Shown: positions 17,632 through 26,184, numbered from the stretch's first letter. The stretch: DNA of 64,000 nt from Prevotella sp. (GCA_015060535.1 SUYH01000013.1:1-64000); one strand, 5' to 3'. Program-made: numbers and translations. The notes: generated by a model not told the origin, from the sequence alone.

Positions 17632-18375
17632 ATGGTTGAAATCAGTAAATTCGGATATTACTGGCTGGATACATGGATTCTGGCCAATGTTATTCAGTTG
17701 GCGACACAAGATTTCTGCATTCGCTATCTAAATGTCACAAACGATCCCTGTGGACGTCAGTATGACCAGATGACACAGGCAGCCCGCTCTGTTCCTGCCA
17801 ACATCGCCGAGGGTAGTTCCCGGCATTCTACATCCAAGGAAACGGAGATGAAGCTTACCGACGTGGCGCGTGCCAGCCTGGCCGAACTGGCCAATGATTA
17901 CCTGAATTGGCTCTTGCGCCAGGAGAGTATCCCTTGGTCAGTCAATTCAGCTGACTACAAGGCTGTCAACAATGTCCAGATGGATCGTCCTGACTATAAG
18001 GACGACGTTCAGCATCTTAGCAGTATACATATTCTTGCCCAAAAGCATAAGTTTGACCGATGGCTTAATGGCAACAACTCACAGCTTGCGGCCAATTGTC
18101 TGTTGGTGTTATGCAATCGGCTGATCCTGATGATTGGTCGTCAGATGGAACATCTACTGGAGACTTTCAAGGTGGAAGGAGGCTTTACCGAAGGGCTTAC
18201 TGCCGAGCGTTTGGCATATCGTACACAGCAGAGCATACAGGCCGATGCTCCACTCTGCCCACGTTGTGGCAAGCCAATGATTAAGCGTATGGCCAAAAAG
18301 GGCATACATTCAGGCAAGGAATTCTGGAGTTGCAGCGGATACCCTGAGTGTAACGGGACCTTGAACATAAAGTAA
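17632..18375 (+). CDS. Four-helix-bundle suffix protein with C4 zinc finger
   Basis: Protein of 247 residues. Residues about 40-205 fit the S23/four-helix-bundle fold (segment QMTQAARSVPANIAEGSSRH is its typical signature). The last 40 residues form a topoisomerase-type C4 zinc finger: CPRCGKPM, then CSGYPEC about 20 residues on. Bundle proteins of this family bind nucleic acid or act as small helper proteins (intervening-sequence proteins of 23S rRNA and the Avd factor share the fold). The role here is unknown. The gene is flanked by the same 8-bp repeats on both sides and is absent from the scar copy, which suggests a separable cassette. Confidence 0.8.
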   Translation: MVEISKFGYYWLDTWILANVIQLATQDFCIRYLNVTNDPCGRQYDQMTQAARSVPANIAEGSSRHSTSKETEMKLTDVARASLAELANDYLNWLLRQESIPWSVNSADYKAVNNVQMDRPDYKDDVQHLSSIHILAQKHKFDRWLNGNNSQLAANCLLVLCNRLILMIGRQMEHLLETFKVEGGFTEGLTAERLAYRTQQSIQADAPLCPRCGKPMIKRMAKKGIHSGKEFWSCSGYPECNGTLNIK

Positions 18376-18428
18376 TTTCGAGATTTCGAAATATCGAGAT
18401 ATCGAGATATCGAAATCTCGAAATAACG
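18376..18428. repeat. 8-bp tandem repeat, downstream flank, self-complementary
   Basis: Six or so units of TCGARATA/TCGARATC follow the stop codon of the four-helix gene. The array is also nearly palindromic (outer arms of 14 bp ending in CTCGAAA), so it could fold as a hairpin. It pairs with the array at 17577-17620. Confidence 0.6.
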
Positions 18429-18433
18429 AAGAG

Positions 18434-18460
18434 GTGCTGAAAATTTTCAGCACTTTTTTT
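18434..18460 (+). terminator. Rho-independent terminator after four-helix gene
   Basis: A perfect 20-nt palindrome with 10-bp arms (GTGCTGAAAA/TTTTCAGCAC) is followed by seven T. It separates the four-helix gene from the HU-like transcript. Confidence 0.8.
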
Positions 18461-18470
18461 GTTTTAATGA

Positions 18471-18493
18471 GCATCTGCGGACATCTGCGGACA
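18471..18493. repeat. Tandem 10-bp repeat upstream of HU promoter
   Basis: ATCTGCGGAC occurs twice in a row at 18473-18492, 21 bp upstream of the -7 box. A diverged version, ATCTACGGACATCC, is at the same place in the scar copy (60141-60154). It may be a binding site controlling the leader promoter. Confidence 0.4.
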
Positions 18494-18507
18494 AAATGGG
18501 TTTGAGG

Positions 18508-18681
18508 TTTTCGTACCTTTGCATTGTCAGTCACGAGAGCGCGACGAAGCAAGTATTAAGAGTTGAGATTGCGGGAATTAATAGTAGCAATTGTTAGCAT
18601 TAATAGTAGCGATTGCGGGAATTAATAGCTGCTGCGACACTCTTCTGAGGGCCCCTTCGGAACCATCCGCGAACTGACAAG
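18508..18681 (+). ncRNA. 174-bp perfect repeat, copy 1: promoter plus structured leader
   Basis: These 174 bp are identical base for base to 60166-60339. Contents in order: -7 box TACCTTTG (18514-18521); TTGTCAGT (18524-18531); AAGAGT (18558-18563); three loose copies of an ATTAATAG-containing unit (18571-18630); ACTCTT (18639-18644); a hairpin (18643-18650 with 18655-18662); and ACTGACAA (18673-18680), perfectly complementary to the first arm. Identity stops one base after that last arm. It is the leader of the HU-like gene, but the scar copy keeps it with no gene behind it, so it may act as a small RNA in its own right. Confidence 0.55.
18514..18521 (+). promoter_or_regulatory. -7 element of the HU-like gene leader
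   Basis: TACCTTTG lies inside the 174-bp repeat and gives a leader of about 200 nt before ATG 18727. No TTTG is found at the standard -33 position. Confidence 0.5.
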
Positions 18682-18726
18682 AGCGATTATCAACTATTCA
18701 TTATTCACAAAAAAAACAAAACGATT

Positions 18727-19284
18727 ATGGCTATTAAAGTGATTGCACAGCGCCGAGTGCTTAAAATCGGCAAGAATCCTGGCGTGAAGAAGTTCGTGAT
18801 GCGTCCCGACCTGTACATTCCCGTTCAGGAGAAGAAGGTGTTCTCCGAAGCATCGACCCATTCAGGCATCAATGCCGGTGTCATCAAGGCTGCTTGGGAT
18901 GCTGCCGGTGAGGTGATTCGCACATGGGCTACCGAGGGTCACAGTGTTCCCCTGCCCGGTCTGGGTACCATGCGCTTCGGCGTACGCTCGAAGGCAGTAG
19001 AGGAGCTGGACGACGTGAAGACCAGTCTGATCACCACCCGCCGCATCGTGTTCACCCCCTCGGTCGACGTGAAGGACGAGCTGAAGAACACGTCCATCCA
19101 GATTACCTGTCTCGACGAGGACGGCAACGTGCTGAAGCGCGTGACCTCAAGCGACGATGCTGAGGTGGAGGATGAGAGCCTCACCCCCGACCCCTCTCCA
19201 ACGGGCGAGGGGAGTGATAACACCGGTGACGACAACGGTGACGACAACTCGGGCGGTAGCGCTGGATTCGAGACTGGAAACTAA
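18727..19284 (+). CDS. HU-like DNA-binding protein with acidic tail
   Basis: Protein of 185 residues. Residues about 1-125 fit the HU/IHF-like family typical of Bacteroidota accessory modules (for example the helix SGINAGVIKAAWDAAGEVIR and a beta segment with PGLGTMRFGVRSKAV). From about 140 on there is an acidic, Gly/Asn/Asp-rich tail. HU-like proteins bend or coat DNA. Odd point: the tail contains LTPDPSPTGEGS, the translation of a REP-like palindrome (19191-19212), so a repeat appears to be inserted in frame. The gene is 13 bp upstream of the smalltalk peptide. Confidence 0.8.
   Translation: MAIKVIAQRRVLKIGKNPGVKKFVMRPDLYIPVQEKKVFSEASTHSGINAGVIKAAWDAAGEVIRTWATEGHSVPLPGLGTMRFGVRSKAVEELDDVKTSLITTRRIVFTPSVDVKDELKNTSIQITCLDEDGNVLKRVTSSDDAEVEDESLTPDPSPTGEGSDNTGDDNGDDNSGGSAGFETGN
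19191..19212. repeat. REP-like palindrome inside HU-like gene
   Basis: CCCCTC (19191-19196) and GAGGGG (19207-19212) flank a short centre and belong to the same type as the palindrome at 13996-14027. It is read in frame as PDPSPTGEG in the protein tail. Confidence 0.5.
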
Positions 19285-19297
19285 AAGGTAAAGAAGG

Positions 19298-19531
19298 ATG
19301 AAACGTGAAACTTGGAAGTTGATTGTGCAGATTCTGATATCGATTCTGACAGCCATTACAACAACACTGACAACAACATCATGCGTAAAATCACACTCAT
19401 CATCGTCCACTGTTCGGCAGTACGCCCCGACCAGCAGTCGTCAGCAGCCCAGATTGACACGTGGCATCGCCAACGGGGCTGGAAGTTCGGCATCGGCTAC
19501 CATTATGTGGTGCGACGCAACGGCTCGATAG
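19298..19531 (+). CDS. Smalltalk peptide, extended reading frame
   Basis: The first 29 residues (MKRETWKLIVQILISILTAI then TTTLTTTSC) match the Bacteroidota 'smalltalk' peptides, one-helix membrane peptides of about 30 residues found between HU-like and amidase genes. Here the frame does not stop after the Cys but reads on to 77 residues, overlapping the amidase gene by 151 bases in another frame. The extension is Ser/Arg-rich and looks like chance coding. The Cys29 codon overlaps the amidase ATG. A membrane or holin-like role beside the amidase is plausible but unproven. Confidence 0.65.
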   Translation: MKRETWKLIVQILISILTAITTTLTTTSCVKSHSSSSTVRQYAPTSSRQQPRLTRGIANGAGSSASATIMWCDATAR

Positions 19532-19797
19532 AGCCTGGCCGGCCGGAATGGATGGTCGGTGCCCACTGCGTGGGTCATAACGCCCACTCGATAGGCGTCT
19601 GCTACGAGGGCGGACTGGACATCCGAGGCAAGCCTGCCGACACGCGTACCGAGGCACAGCGGTGCAGTCTGCGGAAATTGATTGAACAGCTTCATGCCGC
19701 CTATCCGAAGGCGCTGATCGTAGGTCACCGAGACCTAAATCCAATGAAAGACTGCCCTTGCTTCGATGCCGCTGAGTACGCTGACCTACAGCCGTAA
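19381..19797 (+). CDS. N-acetylmuramoyl-L-alanine amidase (Amidase_2 type)
   Basis: Protein of 138 residues. Zinc ligands expected for the T7-lysozyme-like amidase family are visible: His in IIVHCSA (about residue 10), His in VGHRDLNP (about 119) and the Cys in KDCPCF near 128. It would cut the amide bond between MurNAc and L-Ala in peptidoglycan. There is no signal peptide, so it needs another route to the wall, as phage endolysins do. ATG 19381 overlaps the smalltalk Cys codon, suggesting translational coupling. A frame open from 19312 exists, but the start at 19381 agrees with the homologous start in the scar copy at 60417. Confidence 0.88.
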   Translation: MRKITLIIVHCSAVRPDQQSSAAQIDTWHRQRGWKFGIGYHYVVRRNGSIEPGRPEWMVGAHCVGHNAHSIGVCYEGGLDIRGKPADTRTEAQRCSLRKLIEQLHAAYPKALIVGHRDLNPMKDCPCFDAAEYADLQP

Positions 19798-19801
19798 ACA
19801 A

Positions 19802-19833
19802 AAGAAGAGGATGCGAATTCGCATCCTCTTCTT
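19802..19833. terminator. Bidirectional terminator, perfect 32-bp palindrome
   Basis: A perfect palindrome with 16-bp arms (centre GAATTC, outer AAGAAGAGGA) lies between the convergent amidase and M23 peptidase genes. It would stop transcripts from both sides. Confidence 0.75.
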
Positions 19834-19850
19834 AGTTCTTATGATTTTGT

Positions 19851-20795
19851 TTAGTTGAATTTCAGAATCTGACCAGGACGGAGCTTGGTGTTCTTCTTCA
19901 GGTGGTTCAGCTTCATGATGGAGTTGACCGTGGTGCCACGCTTGCGGGCAATGGAGAAGAGCGTCTCACCGCGCTTTACCTTGTGGAAACGGCTTTCCTG
20001 CTTATAGGAGGCTGCAGGGGCTGCCTGAGCCAATTCTACGTCCTCTTCTAAGTCGCTGGAACCGATGTTGACACCGCCAACGCCACGCAGACGGGTAGCC
20101 AATACCGATTCGCGCTGATAGCTTGACTTGCGGAACAGGTAGGAGTCGTCGACTACATCCTGATTGCGGAAGTCGAACATCAAGGCGGGGTTGAGGGCTA
20201 CGCCACAGAGACGCGTTTCGAAGTGCAGGTGTGATCCCGTGCTACGGCCGGTGTTACCACCCAGACCGATAGGATCGCCGGCGCGCACCTCCTGGTCTTC
20301 TACAACCAGTTGCTTCGACATGTGGGCATAGTAGGTCTCCAGGCCATTATCGTGGCGGATAACCACATACTTACCATAGCCTCGGCCTTCATATTGTACG
20401 ACACGTACCTTGCCAGAGAAGGCTGCACGGATGGTGTCGCCGATGTATACCTTAATGTCCAGTCCTTTGTGCTGGCGGCCCCAGCGAGAACCGAAATTAC
20501 TGGTCAGCACACGGCTGTCAGTAGGCATACAGAAATTCTTTAAAGATATACGGAAAGAGTCGGGCAACGCCGTCACCTTACTGTGTGCATGGAAGTTGTC
20601 CCAGTCTTCATATAAGTCTGCTGCGGGGTTTTCTAAATTCTCGAAATCTATAAGTCTTTGCAGTGCTACACTGTCAACGGCTTTCATCTTACGGTCAACG
20701 GGTGCCTGGCGAGCCAAAAGGTCCTGTCCCATCATCGGGAGAGTGCTCATTGTCGCTACAGCCAAAAGTGCAATCGTCTTTATTTTTGCTATCAT
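19851..20795 (-). CDS. M23 metallopeptidase with LysM domain
   Basis: Protein of 314 residues with a signal peptide (about 1-23, ending PMMGQ). The M23/LytM domain covers about residues 95-215, with zinc/catalytic motifs H..GLDI (QHKGLDIKVY) and HLHFETR. A LysM module closes the protein (about 268-314, KVKRGETLFSIARKRGTTV). It should cut peptide cross-links of peptidoglycan in the periplasm or act as a regulator of cell separation, bound to the wall by LysM. It is convergent with the accessory island and marks the return to core genes. Its own promoter lies 50 bp upstream. Confidence 0.92.
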   Translation of the reverse strand: MIAKIKTIALLAVATMSTLPMMGQDLLARQAPVDRKMKAVDSVALQRLIDFENLENPAADLYEDWDNFHAHSKVTALPDSFRISLKNFCMPTDSRVLTSNFGSRWGRQHKGLDIKVYIGDTIRAAFSGKVRVVQYEGRGYGKYVVIRHDNGLETYYAHMSKQLVVEDQEVRAGDPIGLGGNTGRSTGSHLHFETRLCGVALNPALMFDFRNQDVVDDSYLFRKSSYQRESVLATRLRGVGGVNIGSSDLEEDVELAQAAPAASYKQESRFHKVKRGETLFSIARKRGTTVNSIMKLNHLKKNTKLRPGQILKFN

Positions 20796-20848
20796 ATTCA
20801 GGTTTGGTTGGGTTACTAACAGGTCCTTATTAGGTTTAACAAACGGTG

Positions 20849-20856
20849 CAAAGGTA
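20849..20856 (-). promoter_or_regulatory. -7 element of M23 peptidase gene
   Basis: TACCTTTG on the minus strand, 53 bp upstream of the start codon. The gap to recG (20796-20929) also contains a weak ACTCT/AGAGT hairpin near 20890-20905 that may end the recG transcript. Confidence 0.5.
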
Positions 20857-20929
20857 ATAATTATTTTTTATAAAGCATGTACAGTTAACACTCTTTAGGA
20901 GAGTTTTAACAATTGTATTTGTTTGATTT

Positions 20930-23032
20930 CTACGAAATAACGCCCCAATTGATGTTGGTTTTCTTTAATTCTTGGAGCCTTTTCCAGAGCAAATAATAAC
21001 GTGGTTTTTCACATGTCGGATCGTCGTCGATAACGAGTTGTGCCTCGTCTCGGGCCATCTGTACCAACTGTCCATCGCGGGCGATATCGGCTATCTTCAG
21101 GTCGAAGGCCATACCGCTCTGCTGGGTGCCTTCCAAGTCGCCAGGACCGCGTAGTTTCAAGTCGGCCTCGGCAATGCGGAAACCATCGTTGGTCTCGCAC
21201 ATGATGTCGATGCGCTTGCGGGTATCTTCAGCCAGTTTGTAATTGGTGACGAGGATGCAATACGACTGGTCGGCGCCGCGTCCCACACGGCCACGCAGCT
21301 GGTGCAGCTGGCTAAGGCCAAAGCGCTGAGCCTCGAGGATGACCATCACGGAGGCGTTGGGCACGTTGACGCCTACCTCGATAACCGTTGTGGCGACGAG
21401 AATCTGTGTCTCACCACTGACGAACTTCTGCATCTCAGCCTCCTTGTCGGCAGGTTTCATCTTGCCATGAACTTTGCTGAGACGGAATTCTGGGAAAACC
21501 TGTTTCAGTACCTCGTAACCCTCTTCAAGGTTCTTCAGGTCTATCTTCTCGCTCTCCTCAATCAGGGGGAAGACGATATAGACCTGTCGGCCTTGTCGGA
21601 TCTGGTTGCGGATACTGTCGTAAAGCGACGGCAGAGAGCGGTCGAAGACGTGTTGCGTCACCACGGGCTTGCGGCCGGGAGGCAGTTCGTCGATGACGCT
21701 CACATCGAGGTCGCCATAGAGTGTCATGGCCAAAGTGCGGGGAATGGGCGTTGCCGTCATCACCAGCACATGGGGCGGGTTCTGACTCTTGCTCCACAGC
21801 TTGGCACGCTGGGCTACGCCAAAGCGGTGCTGCTCGTCGACTACCACCATGCCCAAGCGGGCAAACTGCACCGTGTCTTCAATGACAGCATGGGTGCCCA
21901 CGAGTATCTGGACGGTACCATCGAGCAGTCCGTCGAGGATCTCCTGACGGCGCTTGCCTTTCACGATACCCGTCAACAAGGCCACGCGGATGTCCATCCC
22001 TTCCAAGAAGGCCATGATGGTCTGCAGATGCTGCTCGGCCAGGATTTCCGTGGGGGCCATGATACAGGCTTGGAAACCGTTGTCCAGGGCGATGAGCATC
22101 GACATCAGTGCCACCAGTGTCTTGCCAGAGCCTACATCGCCTTGCAACAGACGGTTCATCTGTCGTCCGCTGCCCATATCCTTGCGAATCTCGCGAATCA
22201 CCCGTTTCTGTGCCTCCGTCAGGGGGAAGGGTAAATTCTCTTTGTAGAAGTTGTTGAAGTGGTCGCCTACCTTCGAGAAGACGTAGCCTCGGTATTTGCG
22301 TCGCTGGTCGCTGGCGTATCTTAGGATGTTCAGCTGGACGTAGAAGAGTTCCTCGAATTTCAGTCGGACACGAGCTCGTTCCAGTTCTTTGGCATTCTGT
22401 GGGTAGTGGATCTTGCGCAGTGCCTCGTCGCGACTCATCAGGTGCAGTTTCTCCGTGATGAAGTCGGGCAGGGTTTCTGGCAGAGTCTCCTTCATGACGC
22501 CGAGAAGCGTTTTGGTAAGACGCTCTACTGAACGAGAGTTTAACCCCATCTTCTTCATCTTCTCTGACGTGTTATAGTAGGGCTGCATACCCATTGCCGA
22601 GAGCTCTAGTTTCTCGGCAGGGTCCATGTCGGGATGGGTCACGTTGATGCGTCCGTTATAGACGTTTGGTCGTCCGAAAACGATATATTCCTTGCCGATG
22701 GTATAGCTCTGTTTGGCATATTTGCCGCCGTTGAACCACGTGAGGTCCATCACCTTGCCCGTCCCGTCGGTGAAGTGTGCTACGACGCGCTCTTTGCGGG
22801 CACTCATCTTGAAGGTCTCGAAACTGAGGATGTGGCCTTTTACCTGTACGAACGGCATGTCGCCCGTCAGTTCACGGATGGCGTAGATCCGACTGCGATC
22901 CACATGTTTGTAGGGGTAGTATTGCAACAAGTCGCCATACGTCATGATGCCCAACTCCTCGTTGAGCATTTTTTTGCGCGAAGGGCCTACCCCCGGCAGG
23001 TATTGTATGTCTTGTTGCAGAATTCCGTTCAT
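20930..23032 (-). CDS. recG: ATP-dependent DNA helicase RecG
   Basis: Protein of 700 residues, normal for RecG. An N-terminal OB-fold 'wedge' domain (about 1-200) binds branched DNA. Helicase motifs follow: Walker A GDVGSGKT (about 294-301), DEQH box in [18 protein letters not shown], and the C-terminal motifs ending QLRGRVGRG. RecG regresses stalled replication forks and remodels Holliday junctions. The ATG overlaps the stop of ispD by 4 bp, so the two genes are cotranscribed on the minus strand with ispD first. Confidence 0.97.
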   Translation of the reverse strand: MNGILQQDIQYLPGVGPSRKKMLNEELGIMTYGDLLQYYPYKHVDRSRIYAIRELTGDMPFVQVKGHILSFETFKMSARKERVVAHFTDGTGKVMDLTWFNGGKYAKQSYTIGKEYIVFGRPNVYNGRINVTHPDMDPAEKLELSAMGMQPYYNTSEKMKKMGLNSRSVERLTKTLLGVMKETLPETLPDFITEKLHLMSRDEALRKIHYPQNAKELERARVRLKFEELFYVQLNILRYASDQRRKYRGYVFSKVGDHFNNFYKENLPFPLTEAQKRVIREIRKDMGSGRQMNRLLQGDVGSGKTLVALMSMLIALDNGFQACIMAPTEILAEQHLQTIMAFLEGMDIRVALLTGIVKGKRRQEILDGLLDGTVQILVGTHAVIEDTVQFARLGMVVVDEQHRFGVAQRAKLWSKSQNPPHVLVMTATPIPRTLAMTLYGDLDVSVIDELPPGRKPVVTQHVFDRSLPSLYDSIRNQIRQGRQVYIVFPLIEESEKIDLKNLEEGYEVLKQVFPEFRLSKVHGKMKPADKEAEMQKFVSGETQILVATTVIEVGVNVPNASVMVILEAQRFGLSQLHQLRGRVGRGADQSYCILVTNYKLAEDTRKRIDIMCETNDGFRIAEADLKLRGPGDLEGTQQSGMAFDLKIADIARDGQLVQMARDEAQLVIDDDPTCEKPRYYLLWKRLQELKKTNINWGVIS

Positions 23033-23694
23033 CCTATCAGCACTTCAGCTATTTTCAAGTCGTAGGGTGTCGTTATCTTGATATTCTCACGATTGCCTTC
23101 GACGAGGGTGATGTCGAAGCCGTAAGCTTCAACCACAGAGGCGTCATCGGTAAAGCCGTCGTTATAGGGCTGGCGGTTGGCGGCCTTGAGCAGTTGGATG
23201 TCGAAGCATTGCGGGGTTTGTACCAAGCGGTAGTCATCACGAGGAACGGTAAAGGAGGTCGCGCCTTCCAGCTGACGGACCGTTTCCACGACGGGAATGA
23301 CGGGGATGACGGCTTTCTTTTCGCGTGCCGTCTCGTAGCAGCGGCGAATGACATCGATGCTGGGGAAGGGACGCACGCCATCGTGTACACCTACTACTCC
23401 TTGTGCATTGTCAGGAATCTTTGCGAGGCCGTTTTGTACAGAATGGAAGCGTGTTTCGCCTCCATCTGCCAATTGGTAGTCTATGTCGAAAGCGTATTCC
23501 TTGCAAAGCTTCTGCCAATAGTCCTGTTGTGCCTTGGGCAAGACGAGGATAATCTGCAGGGTAGGAGAGTATTGGCGAAACCTTTCAAGGGTTCGCATCA
23601 ATACAGGTTTTCCACCAATAGGCAGAAACTGTTTGGGAATATCGCTCCCCATTCGCAGGCCTTTACCCCCTGCTACTATGATGATATAATCCAT
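23029..23694 (-). CDS. ispD: 2-C-methyl-D-erythritol 4-phosphate cytidylyltransferase
   Basis: Protein of 221 residues with the nucleotide-binding start [20 protein letters not shown] and the VHDGVRP motif (about 105-111). It joins CTP and MEP to give CDP-ME in the non-mevalonate isoprenoid pathway. It overlaps recG by 4 bp and starts at the last base of the DJ-1 gene's stop region, so the three form one minus-strand transcript. Confidence 0.96.
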   Translation of the reverse strand: MDYIIIVAGGKGLRMGSDIPKQFLPIGGKPVLMRTLERFRQYSPTLQIILVLPKAQQDYWQKLCKEYAFDIDYQLADGGETRFHSVQNGLAKIPDNAQGVVGVHDGVRPFPSIDVIRRCYETAREKKAVIPVIPVVETVRQLEGATSFTVPRDDYRLVQTPQCFDIQLLKAANRQPYNDGFTDDASVVEAYGFDITLVEGNRENIKITTPYDLKIAEVLIG

Positions 23695-24257
23695 TAGGCC
23701 ATCAAGTGTTTGAAGCGCATGCCTTCGGCAATCTGGTCGGAGGTTTTCTTGTCGACCAGTTGGGCCAGCAGTTCGTAGGCGAAGGGGAAGGCGGCGGCGG
23801 GACCTTCACCTGTGGTGACATTGCCGTCAACGGTGACGAGGTCGGCGGTATATTTTGCACCTTCCAATGCTTGTTCGAAACCAGGATAGCAGGTGGCCTT
23901 CTTTCCTTCGAGGATTCCTAATGGGGCTAATACCACAGCAGGAGAAGCGCAGATAGCAGCCACCTTCTTGCCAGCCATGTGCTGGTCGACGATAGCTTTG
24001 CAAACGCCTTTGTGCTCGAAAAGGTTCGAGGCTCCAGGCATACCGCCAGGCAGGAACAGCAGGTCGGCATCGGTGAAGTCGCCTTGTTCGAACATGATGT
24101 CAGCCTCGATGTTCACCCCGTGAGCCGACTGTACCAAGGGGAAGTCAGAGATGCTTACTGTGGTGACGTCAACACCTCCGCGACGCAGTACGTCGATGGG
24201 AATCAGGGCCTCGACATCCTCGAAGCCATCTGCTAAGAATACATAAACCTTTTTCAT
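23694..24257 (-). CDS. DJ-1/PfpI family protein
   Basis: About 187 residues from ATG 24257 (a second ATG at 24260 and an open frame to 24299 are less likely starts). The N-terminus [23 protein letters not shown] and the nucleophile Cys in [15 protein letters not shown] (near residue 105) place it in the DJ-1 family, whose members act as glyoxalase III/deglycase or stress chaperones. It shares its last base with the start region of ispD. The repeat-rich region upstream (24261-24421) probably carries its promoter or regulatory elements. Confidence 0.9.
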   Translation of the reverse strand: MKKVYVFLADGFEDVEALIPIDVLRRGGVDVTTVSISDFPLVQSAHGVNIEADIMFEQGDFTDADLLFLPGGMPGASNLFEHKGVCKAIVDQHMAGKKVAAICASPAVVLAPLGILEGKKATCYPGFEQALEGAKYTADLVTVDGNVTTGEGPAAAFPFAYELLAQLVDKKTSDQIAEGMRFKHLMA

Positions 24258-24265
24258 CATACTAT

Positions 24266-24399
24266 TCTTTTTTCTTTTGACATAGGGACATATTGACATA
24301 ATTTTGTTCCTATGCTCATTATTTATATTATGTTCCTATGTTCCTTTGTCTCTTTTTTCTTTTGACATAGGGACATATTGACATATTTTTGTTCCTATG
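24266..24399. repeat. 49-bp direct repeat, 85 bp apart, with internal inverted repeats
   Basis: 24266-24314 and 24351-24399 are the same 49 bp with one mismatch. Each contains GACATAGGGACAT and, downstream, TTCCTATG; the second copy forms a perfect 13-bp inverted repeat (GACATAGGGACAT/ATGTCCCTATGTC). It fills most of the gap between pdxJ and the DJ-1 gene. Confidence 0.7.
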
Positions 24400-24421
24400 T
24401 CCCTATGTCTAAAATAAACTG

Positions 24422-25135
24422 CTACTGGAGGGCGGCGAGGTATTGACGGATGGTTTCCTTGAGACCTAAGTACAGGGCGTCGCAGATGAGGGCGTGGCCT
24501 ATTGATACCTCGTCGGTCCAGGGAATCAGCTGGTGATAGTAGGCCAGGTTCTCCAAGGACAGGTCGTGACCGGCATTCAGACCCAGTCCTACACGACGGG
24601 CCTCTTCGGCTGCAGCGACAAATGGTGCGATGGCTGCTTCGCGGTTCTGTGCATAACCAGAGGCATAGGGCTCTGTGTAGAGCTCTACACGGTCGGCGCC
24701 ACAGGCCTTGGCACCCTCCACCATCCGTGGGTCGGCATCGACAAAAATACTGGTACGAATGCCTACCGCCTTGAAGGTCTTGCAGATATCCGTCAGGAAG
24801 GCTTTGTTCTCCAGCGTGTCCCATCCGTGGTTCGACGTAATCTGGTCGTGTCCGTCCGGCACGAGCGTCACCTGGGTGGGTACCACTTCCAATACGAGTT
24901 CGGTGAACGAGTCGATGGGATTGCCTTCGATGTTAAACTCTGTGGTAATCTGGGGTCGCAGGTCGCGAACGTCCTGATAGCGGATGTGACGTTCGTCAGG
25001 TCTTGGGTGTACGGTAATACCTTGACCGCCAAACAGTTCCACGTCGCGAGCGACACTCAGCACATTGGGATTGTTGCCTCCTCTGGCATTGCGCAGAGTG
25101 GCTACCTTATTGATGTTTACACTCAGTTTCGTCAT
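24422..25135 (-). CDS. pdxJ: Pyridoxine 5'-phosphate synthase
   Basis: Protein of 237 residues, starting [25 protein letters not shown], with the conserved HPRPDERHI motif (about 42-50) and FNIEGNP. It condenses 1-deoxy-xylulose 5-phosphate with 3-amino-1-hydroxyacetone phosphate to make PNP in vitamin B6 synthesis. It is divergent from nadK; both share a symmetric promoter region. Confidence 0.97.
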   Translation of the reverse strand: MTKLSVNINKVATLRNARGGNNPNVLSVARDVELFGGQGITVHPRPDERHIRYQDVRDLRPQITTEFNIEGNPIDSFTELVLEVVPTQVTLVPDGHDQITSNHGWDTLENKAFLTDICKTFKAVGIRTSIFVDADPRMVEGAKACGADRVELYTEPYASGYAQNREAAIAPFVAAAEEARRVGLGLNAGHDLSLENLAYYHQLIPWTDEVSIGHALICDALYLGLKETIRQYLAALQ

Positions 25136-25161
25136 TTTCTTCAGCTATTTGATGAGTTTTC

Positions 25162-25209
25162 TTGCTGCAAAGATACGATTTTTTTCTTTTTTTGCTACCT
25201 TTGCAGCAA
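25162..25209. promoter_or_regulatory. Divergent, mirror-symmetric promoters of pdxJ and nadK
   Basis: TATCTTTG on the minus strand (25168-25175) serves pdxJ and TACCTTTG on the plus strand (25196-25203) serves nadK. Both lie within 11-bp inverted repeats (TTGCTGCAAAG at 25162-25172 and CTTTGCAGCAA at 25199-25209), with a T-rich centre. Confidence 0.6.
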
Positions 25210-25215
25210 AAATAA

Positions 25216-26109
25216 ATGCTTATGGCCTCACGAAAACTTCGATTTGCCATCTTTGGCAACCTGTATCAGCCCAAGAAATCGGTGTCCATCCAGAAACTGT
25301 TGGCTTGTCTCTCAGCCCGACAGGCTGATGTGTGCATTGAACGGGAGTTCTATGCCTTTCTCACGACAGGCCAGAAGTTGCCCATCGAGGGTGTTCACGT
25401 GTTTGATGACGGAAAGTTTGAGGCCGACTTCGTCATCTCGATGGGTGGTGACGGTACTTTCCTTCGGGCAGCCAGCAAGGTGGGCGACAAGCAGGTGCCT
25501 ATCTTGGGCATCAATACCGGACGTCTGGGTTTTCTGGCCGATGTGAATGCCCAAGAGATAGAGCGTACGATAGATGCCTTGTACGCAGGTGACTATGCCG
25601 TAGATACGCGTTCGGTCATCCGTGTCGAGACTGAGGGGAAAGCCATTCAGGGCTATCATTGTGCGCTGAATGATGTGGCTATCCTGAAGCGGGATAACGC
25701 CTCGATGATTAGCATTCACGTCACCGTTAATGGCGACTACGTTACCACGTATCAGGCCGACGGACTGATTGTCAGTACGCCAACAGGCTCAACGGCCTAT
25801 TCACTCTCCAATGGAGGTCCTATCATCGTGCCTGGGACGCATGTGTTTTCGCTGACTGCTGTTGCTCCCCATTCCCTCAATGTTCGTCCTATTGTGCTCT
25901 CTGAAGACTCAGAGATACGGCTGACGGTAGAGAGTCGTACGCATAACTATCTGGTAGCCCTTGACGGTCGTTCGGAGAATCTGCCCGACACGACGCGCCT
26001 CACCTTGTCAAAGGCACCTTATCGGGTGAAGGTTATCAAGCGTGCTGGTACCAAATATTTCCACACCCTGCGTGAAAAGATGATGTGGGGTGCCGACCAG
26101 CGCGGATAG
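25216..26109 (+). CDS. nadK: NAD kinase
   Basis: Protein of 297 residues from ATG 25216 (295 from ATG 25222, which starts MASRKLRFAIFGN). The diacylglycerol-kinase-like motif MGGDGTFLRA (about 76-85), the NTGRLGFL segment and the TPTGSTAYSLSNGGP motif identify it. It phosphorylates NAD to NADP in the cytosol. The -7 box ends 12 bp before the first ATG, so the leader is very short. Confidence 0.97.
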   Translation: MLMASRKLRFAIFGNLYQPKKSVSIQKLLACLSARQADVCIEREFYAFLTTGQKLPIEGVHVFDDGKFEADFVISMGGDGTFLRAASKVGDKQVPILGINTGRLGFLADVNAQEIERTIDALYAGDYAVDTRSVIRVETEGKAIQGYHCALNDVAILKRDNASMISIHVTVNGDYVTTYQADGLIVSTPTGSTAYSLSNGGPIIVPGTHVFSLTAVAPHSLNVRPIVLSEDSEIRLTVESRTHNYLVALDGRSENLPDTTRLTLSKAPYRVKVIKRAGTKYFHTLREKMMWGADQRG

Positions 26110-26184
26110 CTGTCTCAAGCAGAATTATAGGTAAGGAACGCGCGAGGACAAATCGTTAAAGAAACTTAATTCCCAACACTTTTT

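Noticed and set aside
17632..18375. Diversity-generating retroelement (Avd-like bundle protein)
   Set aside because: The four-helix fold is shared with Avd, but no reverse transcriptase or template/variable repeat pair is present in the window.
15177..19797. Complete prophage
   Set aside because: Helicase, HU-like and amidase genes occur, but no integrase, terminase, capsid or tail genes are present; it is at most a satellite or a remnant module.
21302..22234. 310-codon plus-strand open frame
   Set aside because: Shadow of recG, whose motifs are intact on the minus strand.
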